Below, piece by piece: positions 52,502 through 61,502 of a DNA stretch of 64,000 nt (the first letter of the stretch is position 1; the number at the start of each line of letters is the position of its first letter). The notes below the pieces were generated by a model. It was not told the DNA's origin. It ran no database searches and saw nothing but the letters and a program-made list of their open reading frames with translations. The translations under genes and the position numbers were made by a program. This DNA is from Actinophytocola sp963727495. Lineage in GTDB: Bacteria; Actinomycetota; Actinomycetes; Mycobacteriales; Pseudonocardiaceae. The stretch is from NCBI GenBank assembly GCA_963727495.1, contig CAVSGQ010000005.1, positions 1 through 64,000 on the forward strand, read 5' to 3'.

Positions 52502-53439
52502 TCTCCCTGCGTTACCACATCATCTCCATCGCCGCGGTCTTCCTGGCGCTCGCGATCGGTGTCGTGCTCGGCTCGACCACGCTGTCCCGCACCCTGCTCT
52601 CCGGCCTCAGCAGCGACAACGACGAGCTGGTCAGGCAGGTCACGGACCTGGAGAACCAGCGCAACGCGCAGAACGCACGCCTGGCCGACGCGGACAGCTT
52701 CGCCACCCAGGTCGGGCCGATGGCCGTGCGCGGCCGGCTCGACAAGCGAACCGTCGTCATCGTCTCCACCGCGGACGCCGACCCGTCCGACCGCGACGCG
52801 CTCAAGACGCTGCTCGGCGACGCCGGCGCCAAGGTCACCGGCGAGGTCCAGCTCACCGACGACTTCAGCAACCCGGAGAAGGCCGACCAGGTCAAGGACA
52901 TCGTCGTGCGCCTGCTCCCGGCCGGCGTGCAGCTGCCGACCGCGTCCGACCCCGGCACGCTGGCCGGCGGGCTGCTCGGCCCGCTGCTGCTGATCAGCAA
53001 GACCGACAACAAGCCACAGGCCTCGGCCGACGAGACCGCGGCCGCGCTCGCCGGGCTCACCGAGGGCGGGTTCGTCAAGGCCAGCCAGGACATCCGGCCC
53101 GCGCAGCTCGCGGTCGTGCTCACCGGCGGTGCCGCGAAGGGTGACGGCGCGGGCGACCGCGCGGCCACCGTCGCCCGGTTCGCCACCCAGGTCGACCGGT
53201 CCGGCGCGGGCGCGGTGCTCGCCGGGGCGGACGGCTCGGCGGACGGCACCGGCGCGGTCGGCGTTGTCCGCGCGGACACCGCCGCCACCTCCATACTGTC
53301 CACTGTGGACAATGTGGGCACGCCCGCCGGGCGGGTGGTGACGGTGCTCGCGCTGCAGGAACAGCTGGAGGGCAAGTCCGGCCGCTACGGCAGCGCCGGC
53401 AACGCGCAGGCCCCCGCGCCCGGCGCGCCGGCGGAGTGA
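52498..53439 (+). CDS. mctB: copper transporter / SteB-like membrane-anchored protein
   Basis: 313 residues, GTG overlapping the steA stop. An N-terminal membrane helix (YHIISIAAVFLALAIGVVLGS) is followed by a coiled coil (NDELVRQVTDLENQRNAQN) and an external domain. The family is known as MctB (Rv1698, copper tolerance) in mycobacteria and SteB in corynebacteria. The conserved steA partner favours an envelope role; the metal role is not visible from sequence. Confidence 0.85.
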   Translation: MISLRYHIISIAAVFLALAIGVVLGSTTLSRTLLSGLSSDNDELVRQVTDLENQRNAQNARLADADSFATQVGPMAVRGRLDKRTVVIVSTADADPSDRDALKTLLGDAGAKVTGEVQLTDDFSNPEKADQVKDIVVRLLPAGVQLPTASDPGTLAGGLLGPLLLISKTDNKPQASADETAAALAGLTEGGFVKASQDIRPAQLAVVLTGGAAKGDGAGDRAATVARFATQVDRSGAGAVLAGADGSADGTGAVGVVRADTAATSILSTVDNVGTPAGRVVTVLALQEQLEGKSGRYGSAGNAQAPAPGAPAE

Positions 53440-53509
53440 CGCAGCGTCACCGCCCGGTGGCCGGTGCGGGCACGACCGCGTGTCGGGCGTGGATCGGCGA
53501 GGCAGGTGA

Positions 53510-53515
53510 TACGGT
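53510..53515 (+). promoter_or_regulatory. pyrG -10 element, probably leaderless
   Basis: TACGGT with an upstream TG (GTGATACGGT) ends eight bases before the GTG of pyrG. That spacing puts transcription start at or next to the start codon. No ribosome site is present, in agreement with a leaderless message. Confidence 0.5.
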
Positions 53516-53523
53516 GAAACCCC

Positions 53524-55308
53524 GTGGAGAGTCAGGCGGGTAGTCCCGCTGTAAACGGCATTGCCAGTAACGGTCATGGACCGAAGGTCAGTCCACGGGG
53601 GGCGTCCCTGGTGCAACACTCACGCACGACCAAGTACGTGTTCGTGACCGGTGGGGTTGCCTCGTCCCTGGGCAAGGGACTCACGGCGTCCAGCCTCGGA
53701 CAGCTGCTCACCTCGCGTGGGCTGTGGGTCACGATGCAGAAGCTCGATCCGTACCTCAACGTGGACCCGGGAACGATGAACCCGTTCCAGCACGGTGAGG
53801 TGTTCGTCACCGAGGACGGCGCGGAGACCGACCTCGACGTCGGGCACTACGAGCGGTTCCTCGACCGCGACCTCGCCGGCCGGGCGAACGTGACCACCGG
53901 CCAGGTGTACTCCACCGTGATCGCCAAGGAGCGCCGCGGCGAGTACCTCGGCGACACCGTCCAGGTCATCCCGCACATCACCGACGAGATCAAGGCACGC
54001 ATCCGCGGCATGGCCGACCCGTGGGAGGACGGCACCGCACCGGACGTCGTCATCACCGAGATCGGCGGCACCGTCGGCGACATCGAGTCGCTGCCGTTCC
54101 TGGAGGCCGCCCGGCAGGTCCGCCACGACGTCGGGCGGGACAACTGCTTCTTCCTGCACGTGTCGCTGGTGCCCTACCTCGCGCCGTCCGGGGAGCTCAA
54201 GACCAAGCCGACCCAGCACTCGGTCGCCGCGCTGCGCAACATCGGCATCCAGCCCGACGCCGTGGTGTGCCGGGCCGACCGCGAGGTGCCGAGCGGGCTC
54301 AAGCGCAAGATCGCCCTGATGTGCGACGTGGACATCGACGCGGTGGTGGCCGCGCCGGACGCCCCGTCGATCTACGACATCCCGAAGGTGCTGCACAGCG
54401 AGGGTCTGGACGCCTATGTCGTGCGCCGGCTCGGGCTGCCGTTCCGGGACGTCGACTGGACGGTGTGGGGCGACCTGCTGTCACGTGTGCACAATCCCAA
54501 GGAGACCGTGCGGATCGCGGTGGTCGGCAAGTACGTCGACCTGCCCGACGCCTACCTGTCGGTGACCGAGGCGCTGCGCGCCGGCGGGTTCGCCCACCGG
54601 GCCAAGGTCGAGGTCGTCTGGGTCGCCTCGGACACCTGCGAGACACCCGCCGGCGCGGCAGCCGCGTTGTCCGGTGTGGACGGTGTGCTGATCCCGGGCG
54701 GGTTCGGGGTGCGGGGCATCGAGGGCAAGATCGGCGCGATCCACCACGCCCGCGTGCACGGCATCCCGGTGCTGGGCCTGTGCCTCGGACTGCAGTGCAT
54801 GGTGATCGAGACCGCACGGCACCTGGCGGGCATCGCCGACGCGAACTCGTCGGAGTTCGACGAGGACACCACGCACCCGGTGATCAGCACCATGGCCGAC
54901 CAGCAGGACGTGGTCGCCGGCGAGCGCGACATGGGCGGCACGATGCGCCTGGGCGCCTACCCGGCCAAGCTGACCCCCGGCTCGGCGGTGGCGGTCGCCT
55001 ACGGTACGCGCGAGGTGTCCGAACGGCACCGGCACCGCTACGAGGTGAACAACGCCTACCGGGCGAAGCTCGCCAAGGCCGGTGTGGTGTTCTCCGGCCT
55101 GTCGCCGGACGAGCACCTGGTGGAGTTCGTCGAGCTGCGGCCCGAGCTGCACCCGTTCTTCGTCGGCACGCAGGCGCACCCGGAGCTGAAGAGCCGGCCC
55201 ACCCGCCCGCATCCGCTGTTCGCCGGGTTCGTGAAGGCCGCGCTGGCCTACCGCGCGGCCGAGCGCCTGCCGGTCGAGCTGCCGGAGCCGCTGGGGGCCC
55301 GATCTTGA
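53524..55308 (+). CDS. pyrG: CTP synthase
   Basis: 594 residues from GTG 53524. Makes CTP from UTP with glutamine. After a variable 35-residue N-terminus come the synthetase domain (KYVFVTGGVASSLGKGLTASSLG P-loop; MQKLDPYLNVDPGTMNPFQHGEVFV) and the glutaminase domain with PGGFGVRG, nucleophile Cys in GLCLGLQCMV, and His/Glu in GTQAHPELKSRP. All catalytic residues are present. Confidence 0.97.
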   Translation: MESQAGSPAVNGIASNGHGPKVSPRGASLVQHSRTTKYVFVTGGVASSLGKGLTASSLGQLLTSRGLWVTMQKLDPYLNVDPGTMNPFQHGEVFVTEDGAETDLDVGHYERFLDRDLAGRANVTTGQVYSTVIAKERRGEYLGDTVQVIPHITDEIKARIRGMADPWEDGTAPDVVITEIGGTVGDIESLPFLEAARQVRHDVGRDNCFFLHVSLVPYLAPSGELKTKPTQHSVAALRNIGIQPDAVVCRADREVPSGLKRKIALMCDVDIDAVVAAPDAPSIYDIPKVLHSEGLDAYVVRRLGLPFRDVDWTVWGDLLSRVHNPKETVRIAVVGKYVDLPDAYLSVTEALRAGGFAHRAKVEVVWVASDTCETPAGAAAALSGVDGVLIPGGFGVRGIEGKIGAIHHARVHGIPVLGLCLGLQCMVIETARHLAGIADANSSEFDEDTTHPVISTMADQQDVVAGERDMGGTMRLGAYPAKLTPGSAVAVAYGTREVSERHRHRYEVNNAYRAKLAKAGVVFSGLSPDEHLVEFVELRPELHPFFVGTQAHPELKSRPTRPHPLFAGFVKAALAYRAAERLPVELPEPLGARS

Positions 55309-55931
55309 CCGAGCCCGGACGGCACAACTTCGACGTACTGTCCACCGAGGACGTCTATCTCGGGCGCATCATCGCGCTGCGGGTGGACGACGTGTCGATG
55401 CCCGGCGGCGGCCGGGCCAAGCGCGAGGTCGTCGAACACCTCGGCGCCGTCGCGATCCTCGCGCTGGACGAGGACGACCATGTCGCGATGATCCACCAGT
55501 ACCGCCACCCGATCGGCCGGCGGATCTGGGAGCTGCCGGCCGGCCTGATCGACAAGCTCGGCGAGGACCCGGTCGAGACCGCCCGACGCGAGCTGGTCGA
55601 GGAGGTCGGCCTGTCCGCGGCGGACTGGTCGGTGCTGGTGGACGTGGCCGCCTCGCCCGGGTTCACCGACGAGGTGGTGCGGGTCTACCTGGCCACCGAC
55701 CTCACCACGGTCGGCCGGGTCATGGAGGGCGAGGAGGAGGCGGACCTGGTGGTCCGCCGCTTCCCGCTCGACGAGGCGGTCCGCATGGTCCTGGCCGGCG
55801 AGATCGTGAACGCCGCGACGGTCGGCGGCCTGCTCGCCGCGCATGCGGTGCGCACGCTCGCGGCCCCGGCCCGGCCGGCCGACGCCCCGTGGCGCGACCT
55901 GCCGACCGCCCTGCCGAACCGCCGCCGCTGA
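55305..55931 (+). CDS. NUDIX hydrolase (ADP-ribose pyrophosphatase type)
   Basis: 208 residues from TTG 55305, overlapping the pyrG stop. The Nudix box is complete: GLIDKLGEDPVETARRELVEEVGL. The N-terminal strand VEHLGAVAILALDEDDHVAMIHQYRHPIGRRIWELPAG is typical of ADP-ribose pyrophosphatases. It follows pyrG as in mycobacteria (Rv1700). The recombinase gene that comes next in mycobacteria is absent here; a DUF397/XRE unit takes its place. Confidence 0.92.
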   Translation: MTEPGRHNFDVLSTEDVYLGRIIALRVDDVSMPGGGRAKREVVEHLGAVAILALDEDDHVAMIHQYRHPIGRRIWELPAGLIDKLGEDPVETARRELVEEVGLSAADWSVLVDVAASPGFTDEVVRVYLATDLTTVGRVMEGEEEADLVVRRFPLDEAVRMVLAGEIVNAATVGGLLAAHAVRTLAAPARPADAPWRDLPTALPNRRR

Positions 55932-55975
55932 CCCCCGGGTCCGGCATCTTTCCGTAGGTGCTCGGATTTCCTGCC

Positions 55976-56164
55976 CTATTTCGATGTCGGCTCTTTCACG
56001 AGGGAGAGCAGGTGGCGGAAGCCGGGCGGGGCTATGTCGATCTGGTGGTCGGGTGCCCGCGAGTTCCGGAGTGCACACCGTTCCGGAGCCGCGAAAACCT
56101 CCACGCAGTGGGTGTTGGTGCAGCGGCTGCTCGTGCGCCAAGCCGGCGTCGTGCGATTCTTCAT
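55976..56164 (-). CDS. DUF397 domain protein
   Basis: 62 residues from ATG 56164, with GGGGAG just upstream. Reads MKNRTTPAWRTSSRCTNTHC, then VEVFAAPERCALRNSRAPDHQIDI, the W-x-(T/S)-SSxC...CVEV...LRDS pattern of DUF397. These small proteins are encoded beside XRE-DUF5753 regulators throughout filamentous actinomycetes. Here it is divergent from such a gene. Partner or antagonist of the regulator is inferred. Confidence 0.82.
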   Translation of the reverse strand: MKNRTTPAWRTSSRCTNTHCVEVFAAPERCALRNSRAPDHQIDIAPPGFRHLLSLVKEPTSK

Positions 56165-56197
56165 GATCTCCCCGCGCCTGGTGCGTGGCACCAATTC

Positions 56198-56215
56198 TCG
56201 GCGTAATTATGCCGA
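56198..56215. promoter_or_regulatory. AT-centred palindrome between DUF397 and XRE genes
   Basis: TCGGC-GTAATTAT-GCCGA, 9-bp arms with one mismatch, 34 bp upstream of the DUF397 start. A natural operator for the neighbouring helix-turn-helix protein. Confidence 0.45.
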
Positions 56216-56427
56216 ATATCTCTGGCGAGGTAATCCGCTGCTCGGGTTAATGCCCTGCACGGAGTCGAAAGCGTGACACGACAGTGGACCTGGCGACCTA
56301 CAGTCGCGGCGCCACCGGCCGATCAGCCAGGTAGCCGACTGCTGAGGACCTCAGCGGCCGGGTGGCACGACGTGACTGAGTGAACCTCACACAGGGGTAC
56401 GAACCTGTTCCGCAGGAGGGAGCGAGC

Positions 56428-57291
56428 ATGCCTCGGCAGCGTGACCCGTGGTTCTCGAAGCGGCTGGTCGGCCGGCGCCTCCAGGTGCTGCGCGAGCGGG
56501 CCGGACGGACCCAGCAGGCCGTGGCGGTGAGCATGGACTGGTCGGTCTCCAAGCTGATCAGGATCGAGAACGCGACCGTGCACATCTCGACGTCGGACCT
56601 CAAGGGCCTGCTCGCCGAGTACGGCGTGGTCGGCGACGAGGCGGGGACGCTCGTCGCCGAGGCGAAGGCGAGCAGGCAGGCTCCGTGGTACGTGGCCCAC
56701 GGCGACGCGGTCCCGGCGCTGCTGCGGCGGGCCATCGCCTACGAGAGCGCGGCCAAGTCGATCTACCAGTACCAGCTCCAGGTGGTGCCGGGTCTGGTGC
56801 AGACGGAGGCCTACGCACGGGCGATGCTCGCGTTGTTCGTGCCGCGGGAGCGGCTCGACACGGCGGTCGCGGTGCGGCTGGAGCGGCAGCGGCGGCTCCT
56901 CGATGAGGACCCGCCGAACGTGGGGCTCCTTCTGGACGAGTCCGTGCTGTTGCGCGTGATCGGCGGGGACGCCGTCCAGCGCGAGCAGCTGGAGCATCTG
57001 ATGGAGCTGGCCGAGCAGCCATGGATGACGCTCTCGGTCGTGCCGCTCGCTCGGGGCGGCCACGCCGGGGTGGAGGGTTCGTTCACCGTGATGGACCTCG
57101 ACCCCGTGGTCGAGATGGCCACCGTGCTGGAGATCGAGAACGAGCACGGCGAGGACTACCTGTCCAGCCGCGACGACGAACTGATCCAACGCTACTGGAC
57201 CCGGTACGAGGACATCGCCGCGCTGTCCGACACCGGAGAGGCTGCCGTCGCGATGCTCAGACGATGCCTTGCACACATCGGACACCGGTAG
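56428..57291 (+). CDS. XRE-family regulator with DUF5753 domain
   Basis: 287 residues, ATG 56428 behind GGAGGGAG. The N-terminal helix-turn-helix is RLVGRRLQVLRERAGRTQQAVAVSMDWSVSKLIRIENATV (near 11-50). DUF5753 follows from about residue 100 with YQLQVVPGLVQTEAYARAML, LDESVLLRVIGG and LVPLARGG-like VVPLARGGHAGVEGSF. Such proteins, with DUF397 partners, control development or secondary metabolism in streptomycetes. The pair resembles a toxin-antitoxin arrangement in organisation only. Confidence 0.9.
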   Translation: MPRQRDPWFSKRLVGRRLQVLRERAGRTQQAVAVSMDWSVSKLIRIENATVHISTSDLKGLLAEYGVVGDEAGTLVAEAKASRQAPWYVAHGDAVPALLRRAIAYESAAKSIYQYQLQVVPGLVQTEAYARAMLALFVPRERLDTAVAVRLERQRRLLDEDPPNVGLLLDESVLLRVIGGDAVQREQLEHLMELAEQPWMTLSVVPLARGGHAGVEGSFTVMDLDPVVEMATVLEIENEHGEDYLSSRDDELIQRYWTRYEDIAALSDTGEAAVAMLRRCLAHIGHR

Positions 57292-57337
57292 CCGGCACCC
57301 ACCGCGGAGTGCGGGCGACAACACGAAGGGGGGAGAG

Positions 57338-57700
57338 ATGGCTCCGCCCACGGCACAACGCGCACATGGAGAAGGAATGGGCGGGCGGCAGACGCCGCGC
57401 AACGGCGTCCTCGCGCAGTATTTCGAGTTCGTCAGGAAGATGACGGGCAGCGAGAGCAATGCGATCCAACGGACCTGCGGGGCCGCCGCGCTCCTTGTTC
57501 CGCTCGGCGTGCTGGCCCTGGCGTCGTTGATGGTCGTCCACCATGTGGAGAACGTGGACGTTCGCGCACTGCTCGGTGTGGTGGGCGGCGGGGGTCTCTG
57601 CGGCGTCGGTGTGGCGGTTCGCAGGACGATACGACGCCGATTAGCCGGTCACGCGCGGACCTCCGACGCGGGTGGCGTCGTCACGAGCACCCGAGAATGA
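57338..57700 (+). CDS. small membrane protein of unknown function
   Basis: 120 residues, ATG 57338 behind GGGGGGAGAG. Soluble N-terminus (about 45 residues), then two membrane helices, GAAALLVPLGVLALASLMVV and ALLGVVGGGGLCGVGVAV, and a basic tail RRTIRRRLAGH. It follows the XRE gene by 46 bp on the same strand and is likely cotranscribed. I do not recognise a family. Confidence 0.65.
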   Translation: MAPPTAQRAHGEGMGGRQTPRNGVLAQYFEFVRKMTGSESNAIQRTCGAAALLVPLGVLALASLMVVHHVENVDVRALLGVVGGGGLCGVGVAVRRTIRRRLAGHARTSDAGGVVTSTRE

Positions 57701-57705
57701 CACAG

Positions 57706-57740
57706 GTGTGGGTGACCCGCACCGCGCGAGCCACCCACAC
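57706..57740. terminator. bidirectional terminator between convergent genes
   Basis: GTGTGGGTG (57706-57714) pairs with CACCCACAC (57732-57740) across a 17-base loop, placed between the stop at 57700 and the permease stop at 57749. Confidence 0.55.
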
Positions 57741-57748
57741 ATGGCCTC

Positions 57749-59296
57749 TCAGATCACGTCCAGCTCGCGCTCGATGGCGGCCAGTTCCTCGGCGGTGCCC
57801 TGCACCTTCGGGCCGTTGAACCAGTTGCGCGCCGAGACGAGCCACCAGATCCCGGCGAAGCCGAGCACCACCAGCACCGCCACCGGTGTGTAGTTGAACG
57901 TCTCCGCCGTGACCGGGCTGGCCTGCGGGAGCATGAACAGGATCGTGATGAAGCAGACCCAGATCACCGCCACCGTGCCGATCAGCGTGCTCCAGCGGCC
58001 CAGGTGCCACGGGCCGCGCTGGAACTCCGCACCCTGGCGCAGCCGCAGGAACGTCGGCAGCACGTAGGCGATGTACAGGCCGATCACCGCGATCGAGGTC
58101 ACCGCCGCGTACGCGGTCGAGTTCCACAGGTAGGGCAGGCCGAGCACGAACGCGCCGCCGGCGGCGAGCCACACCGCGTTCGTCGGCGTCCGGGTTCGCT
58201 TGTTCACCCGGTGCCAGAACGACGAGCCCGGCAGCGCGCCGTCCCGGGAGAAGGCGTAGATCATCCGGGAGTTCGCGGTCACCGACGACATGCCGCAGAA
58301 CAGCTGCGCGCCGATCGCGATGAGCAGCAGCAGCTTGCCGCCGGTCGAGCCGACCGCGTCGATGAAGATCTGCGCCGGCGGGACGGCCGTCGCGGTGCCG
58401 GTCGCGCTGTCGTAGCTCTGGATGGCGAACGTCAGGCCGATCAGCAGCACCCAGCCGGCCACCAGCGACACCACGATCGACATGACGATGCCGCGCGGGC
58501 CGCTGCGGGCGGCGTCGTGCGTCTCCTCGGTCATGTGCGCGCTCGCGTCGTAGCCGGTGAACGTGTACTGGGCGAGCAGCAGGCCGAGCATGCCGACGTA
58601 GAGGGTCGAGGTCCAGCCGGTGTTGTTGACGAAGTGGCCGAACACGAACGACGCCGACTGGTGGTGGTCGGGCACGAACGCCAGCACGCCGACGATGATC
58701 AGCACGCCGGTCACGTGCCACCACACGCTGATGTCGTTGAGCGTCGCGACGAGCTTGACGCCGAAGGTGTTCAGCAGGCCGTGCACCACGAGGATGATCC
58801 CGAACAGCAGGATCGTGTGACCCGGCGTCGCGCTGAAGCCGAACTGCAGGTCGAGGAAGGCGTTGAGGAAGAACGCCGCGCCGAAGTCGATACCGGCGGT
58901 CACCGCCACCTGGCCGAGGAAGTTGAACCAGCCGGTGAACCAGGACCAGGCCGCGCTGTTGCGCCGGGCGAGCTTGGCCGACCAGTAGTACAGCCCGCCC
59001 GCGGTCGGGTAGCTCGAGCAGACCTCGGCCATCGCCAGGCCGACCAGCAATGTCATCAGGCCGACGAAGGGCCAGCCCCAGACGATGATCACCGGACCGC
59101 CGGTGTTCAGGCCGAACCCGTAGAGGGTGAGGCAGCCGGACAGGATCGAGATGATCGTGAACGAGACGGCGAAGTTCGAGAAGCCCGACATCCGCCGGGC
59201 GAGCTCCTGGGCGTAACCGAGTTCGTGCAGCCTCTTCTCGTCATGGTTGGCGGGGGTGTTCCGGGCCGCCATGGCCTCGGGGCTGTCGGTTGTCAC
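57749..59296 (-). CDS. APC-family amino acid / amine permease
   Basis: 515 residues from GTG 59296 behind AGGAGG, about 12 membrane helices. Family blocks: MSGFSNFAVSFTIISILSGCLTLYGFGLNTGGP, EVCSSYPTAGGLYYWSAKLA, YTFTGYDASAHMTEETHDAARSGPRGI and ANSRMIYAFSRDGALPGSSFWHRV. It is divergent from the glnA4-like ligase and shares an upstream repeat with it, so it very probably imports the amine degraded by that cluster (a polyamine, ethanolamine or GABA-like compound; not decided). Confidence 0.92.
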   Translation of the reverse strand: MTTDSPEAMAARNTPANHDEKRLHELGYAQELARRMSGFSNFAVSFTIISILSGCLTLYGFGLNTGGPVIIVWGWPFVGLMTLLVGLAMAEVCSSYPTAGGLYYWSAKLARRNSAAWSWFTGWFNFLGQVAVTAGIDFGAAFFLNAFLDLQFGFSATPGHTILLFGIILVVHGLLNTFGVKLVATLNDISVWWHVTGVLIIVGVLAFVPDHHQSASFVFGHFVNNTGWTSTLYVGMLGLLLAQYTFTGYDASAHMTEETHDAARSGPRGIVMSIVVSLVAGWVLLIGLTFAIQSYDSATGTATAVPPAQIFIDAVGSTGGKLLLLIAIGAQLFCGMSSVTANSRMIYAFSRDGALPGSSFWHRVNKRTRTPTNAVWLAAGGAFVLGLPYLWNSTAYAAVTSIAVIGLYIAYVLPTFLRLRQGAEFQRGPWHLGRWSTLIGTVAVIWVCFITILFMLPQASPVTAETFNYTPVAVLVVLGFAGIWWLVSARNWFNGPKVQGTAEELAAIERELDVI

Positions 59297-59313
59297 GGGG
59301 GCCTCCTCGCTAC

Positions 59314-59435
59314 CAATGGGTCAGTCGCAGTCCTTTGGGATCGGGTTGCGGTCAGGTCGGCGCTCAAGTAACTATTGAAAAGTCAGAGTGCACCCGGTTG
59401 CACGGTGCGTCAATGGGTCAGATGGGATCCTTTGG
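59314..59435. promoter_or_regulatory. two copies of a 25-bp element before the divergent permease and ligase genes
   Basis: CAATGGGTCAG, six variable bases, then TCCTTTGG occur at 59314-59338 and again at 59411-59435 with identical spacing, 97 bp apart. Copy 1 is 18 bp from the permease start and copy 2 is 12 bp from the ligase start. Each also contains an outer inverted repeat (CAAxGG ... CCxTTG). A likely binding site for the cluster's FadR-type regulator. Confidence 0.7.
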
Positions 59436-59446
59436 AGGTTGGTCTC

Positions 59447-60811
59447 ATGGGACACCGCGACGGCTTGCTCACACTCGAACAGCTCCGCGAGCAGGTTGAG
59501 GCGGGCAGTGTCGACACGGTGCTGGTGGCCATGACCGACATGCAGGGCCGGCTGCAGGGCAAGCGGTGCGCGGCCGGGTACTTCCTCAACGAGGTGGTCC
59601 CGCACGCCACCGAGGCCTGCAACTACCTGCTCGCGGTCGACGTGGAGATGAACACCGTCGACGGCTACGCGATGTCCTCCTGGGACCGCGGCTACGGCGA
59701 CTTCGTGCTCCGCCCGGACATGTCGACGCTGCGCCTGGTGCCCTGGCATCCCGGCACCGCTCTCGTGCTGGCCGACATCGAGTGGGTGGAGGGCGGCCCG
59801 GTACCGGCCTCGCCGCGCCAGGTGCTGCGCCGCCAGCTCGACCGGCTCGCCGAGCGCGACCTCGCCGCCTACGTCGGCACCGAGCTCGAGTTCATCGTGT
59901 TCGACGAATCCTACGAGCAGGCGTGGGCCGCCGCCTACCGGGACCTCACACCGGCCAACCAGTACAACGTGGACTACTCGATGCTGGGCACCGGCCGGCT
60001 GGAGCCGCTGCTGCGCGACATCCGCAACGGCATGTCCGGCGCCGGCATGTACGTCGAGTCGGCCAAGGGCGAGTGCAACCCCGGCCAGCACGAGATCGCG
60101 TTCCGCTACGCCGACGCGCTGTCCACCTGCGACAACCACAGCATCTACAAGACCGGGGCGAAGGAGATCGCCGCCCGGCACGGCAAGAGCCTCACGTTCA
60201 TGGCCAAGTACAACGAGCGCGAGGGCAACTCCTGCCACATCCACATCTCGCTGCGCGGCGCGGACGGCTCGGCCGCCCTCGCCGGCGACGGGACGCATGG
60301 GTTCTCCCCGCTGATGGAGCACTTCCTCGCCGGCCAGCAGGCCCTGCTGCGCGAGCTCACGTACTTCTTCGCGCCGAACGTCAACTCCTACAAGCGGTTC
60401 CAGCCCGGCAGCTTCGCGCCGACGGCGGTCGCCTGGGGCATGGACAACCGGACCTGCGCGCTGCGCGTGGTCGGCCACGGCGACTCGCTGCGGGTGGAGA
60501 ACCGGGTGCCGGGCGGCGACGTGAACCCGTACCTGGCGGTCGCCGCGCTCGTCGCCGCCGGCCTGTACGGCATCGAGAACGAGCTGCCGCTGGAGCCGGA
60601 GTTCGCCGGGAACGCCTACGCCGCGGACAAGCCGCAGGTGCCGGTCACGCTGCGGGCCGCGGCCGAGCTGCTGGCCGAGAGCAAGCACGCGCGCGCCGCG
60701 TTCGGCGACGAGGTCGTCGACCACTACCTGAACAACGCGCGGGTGGAGCTCGCCGCCTACGACGCCGCGGTCACCGACTGGGAGAAGTTCCGTGGGTTCG
60801 AGCGCCTCTAG
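59447..60811 (+). CDS. glnA4: glutamine synthetase-like gamma-glutamyl amine ligase (GlnA4 type)
   Basis: 454 residues from ATG 59447 behind GGAGG. It keeps the glutamine synthetase catalytic fold: YVGTELEFIVFDE, ESAKGECNPGQHEI, GNSCHIHISL and NSYKRFQPGSFAPTAVAWGMDNR. The N-terminal half diverges from true GlnA. With the downstream amidohydrolase, aldehyde dehydrogenase and SDR the order equals the mycobacterial glnA4 cluster (Rv2860c-Rv2857c). GlnA4-type enzymes glutamylate amines such as ethanolamine or polyamines at the expense of ATP; the substrate here is inferred only as an amine. Confidence 0.88.
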   Translation: MGHRDGLLTLEQLREQVEAGSVDTVLVAMTDMQGRLQGKRCAAGYFLNEVVPHATEACNYLLAVDVEMNTVDGYAMSSWDRGYGDFVLRPDMSTLRLVPWHPGTALVLADIEWVEGGPVPASPRQVLRRQLDRLAERDLAAYVGTELEFIVFDESYEQAWAAAYRDLTPANQYNVDYSMLGTGRLEPLLRDIRNGMSGAGMYVESAKGECNPGQHEIAFRYADALSTCDNHSIYKTGAKEIAARHGKSLTFMAKYNEREGNSCHIHISLRGADGSAALAGDGTHGFSPLMEHFLAGQQALLRELTYFFAPNVNSYKRFQPGSFAPTAVAWGMDNRTCALRVVGHGDSLRVENRVPGGDVNPYLAVAALVAAGLYGIENELPLEPEFAGNAYAADKPQVPVTLRAAAELLAESKHARAAFGDEVVDHYLNNARVELAAYDAAVTDWEKFRGFERL

Positions 60812-61502
60812 CCCGCTCATCGGCATCAGCTCCTACCTGGAACCGGCTCGCTTCGGCGTCTGGGACGTCCCGTCGGCACTGCTGCCGCGGGGCTACCTCG
60901 ACGGGGTAACGCACGCGGGCGGCACACCGGTCGTGCTGCCGCCGGTCGGCGACTGGGAGCCGGCGCACCTGTCCACCCTGGACGGCCTGATCATCGCCGG
61001 CGGCGCGGACATCGACCCGTCCTGGTACGACGCCGACCGGCACCCGGCGACCGGGCCGGCCCGCCCCGACCGGGACAGCTCCGAGTGGGAGCTGATCGGC
61101 CTCGCGGTCAAGCTGGGCATCCCGCTGCTCGGGGTGTGCCGGGGGATGCAGCTGCTGAACGTGGTGTTGGGCGGGACCCTGCACCAGCACGTCCCGGATC
61201 GGACCGGCGCCGCCGACCACCTGCCCGAGCCGGGCACCTACGGGCGGGTGGAGGTCCGCACCGCCGCGGGCAGCCGGCTCGCCGGGATCCTCGGCGCGCG
61301 GGCCGAGGTGCACTGCCACCACCACCAGGCCGTCGACGTGCTCGGCGGTGATCTCGCGGCCGTCGCCTGGGCGGCCGACGGCACCGTGGAGGGCGTCGAG
61401 CTGCCGGGGGAGACCTTCGCGGTCGGCGTCCAGTGGCACCCTGAGGAGGACGGCGTGGACCGGCGGCTGTTCGAGGCGCTGGTAGGGGAGGCGAGAGCGT
61501 GA
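60792..61502 (+). CDS. gamma-glutamyl-amine hydrolase (class I glutamine amidotransferase-like, PuuD type)
   Basis: 236 residues from GTG 60792, overlapping the ligase gene by 20 bases. Peptidase C26 fold: LIIAGGADIDPSWYD, nucleophile Cys in LLGVCRGMQLLNVVLGG, and the His of VGVQWHPEED. It releases glutamate from the gamma-glutamylated intermediate, as PuuD does in polyamine catabolism. Confidence 0.92.
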   Translation: MGSSASSPLIGISSYLEPARFGVWDVPSALLPRGYLDGVTHAGGTPVVLPPVGDWEPAHLSTLDGLIIAGGADIDPSWYDADRHPATGPARPDRDSSEWELIGLAVKLGIPLLGVCRGMQLLNVVLGGTLHQHVPDRTGAADHLPEPGTYGRVEVRTAAGSRLAGILGARAEVHCHHHQAVDVLGGDLAAVAWAADGTVEGVELPGETFAVGVQWHPEEDGVDRRLFEALVGEARA

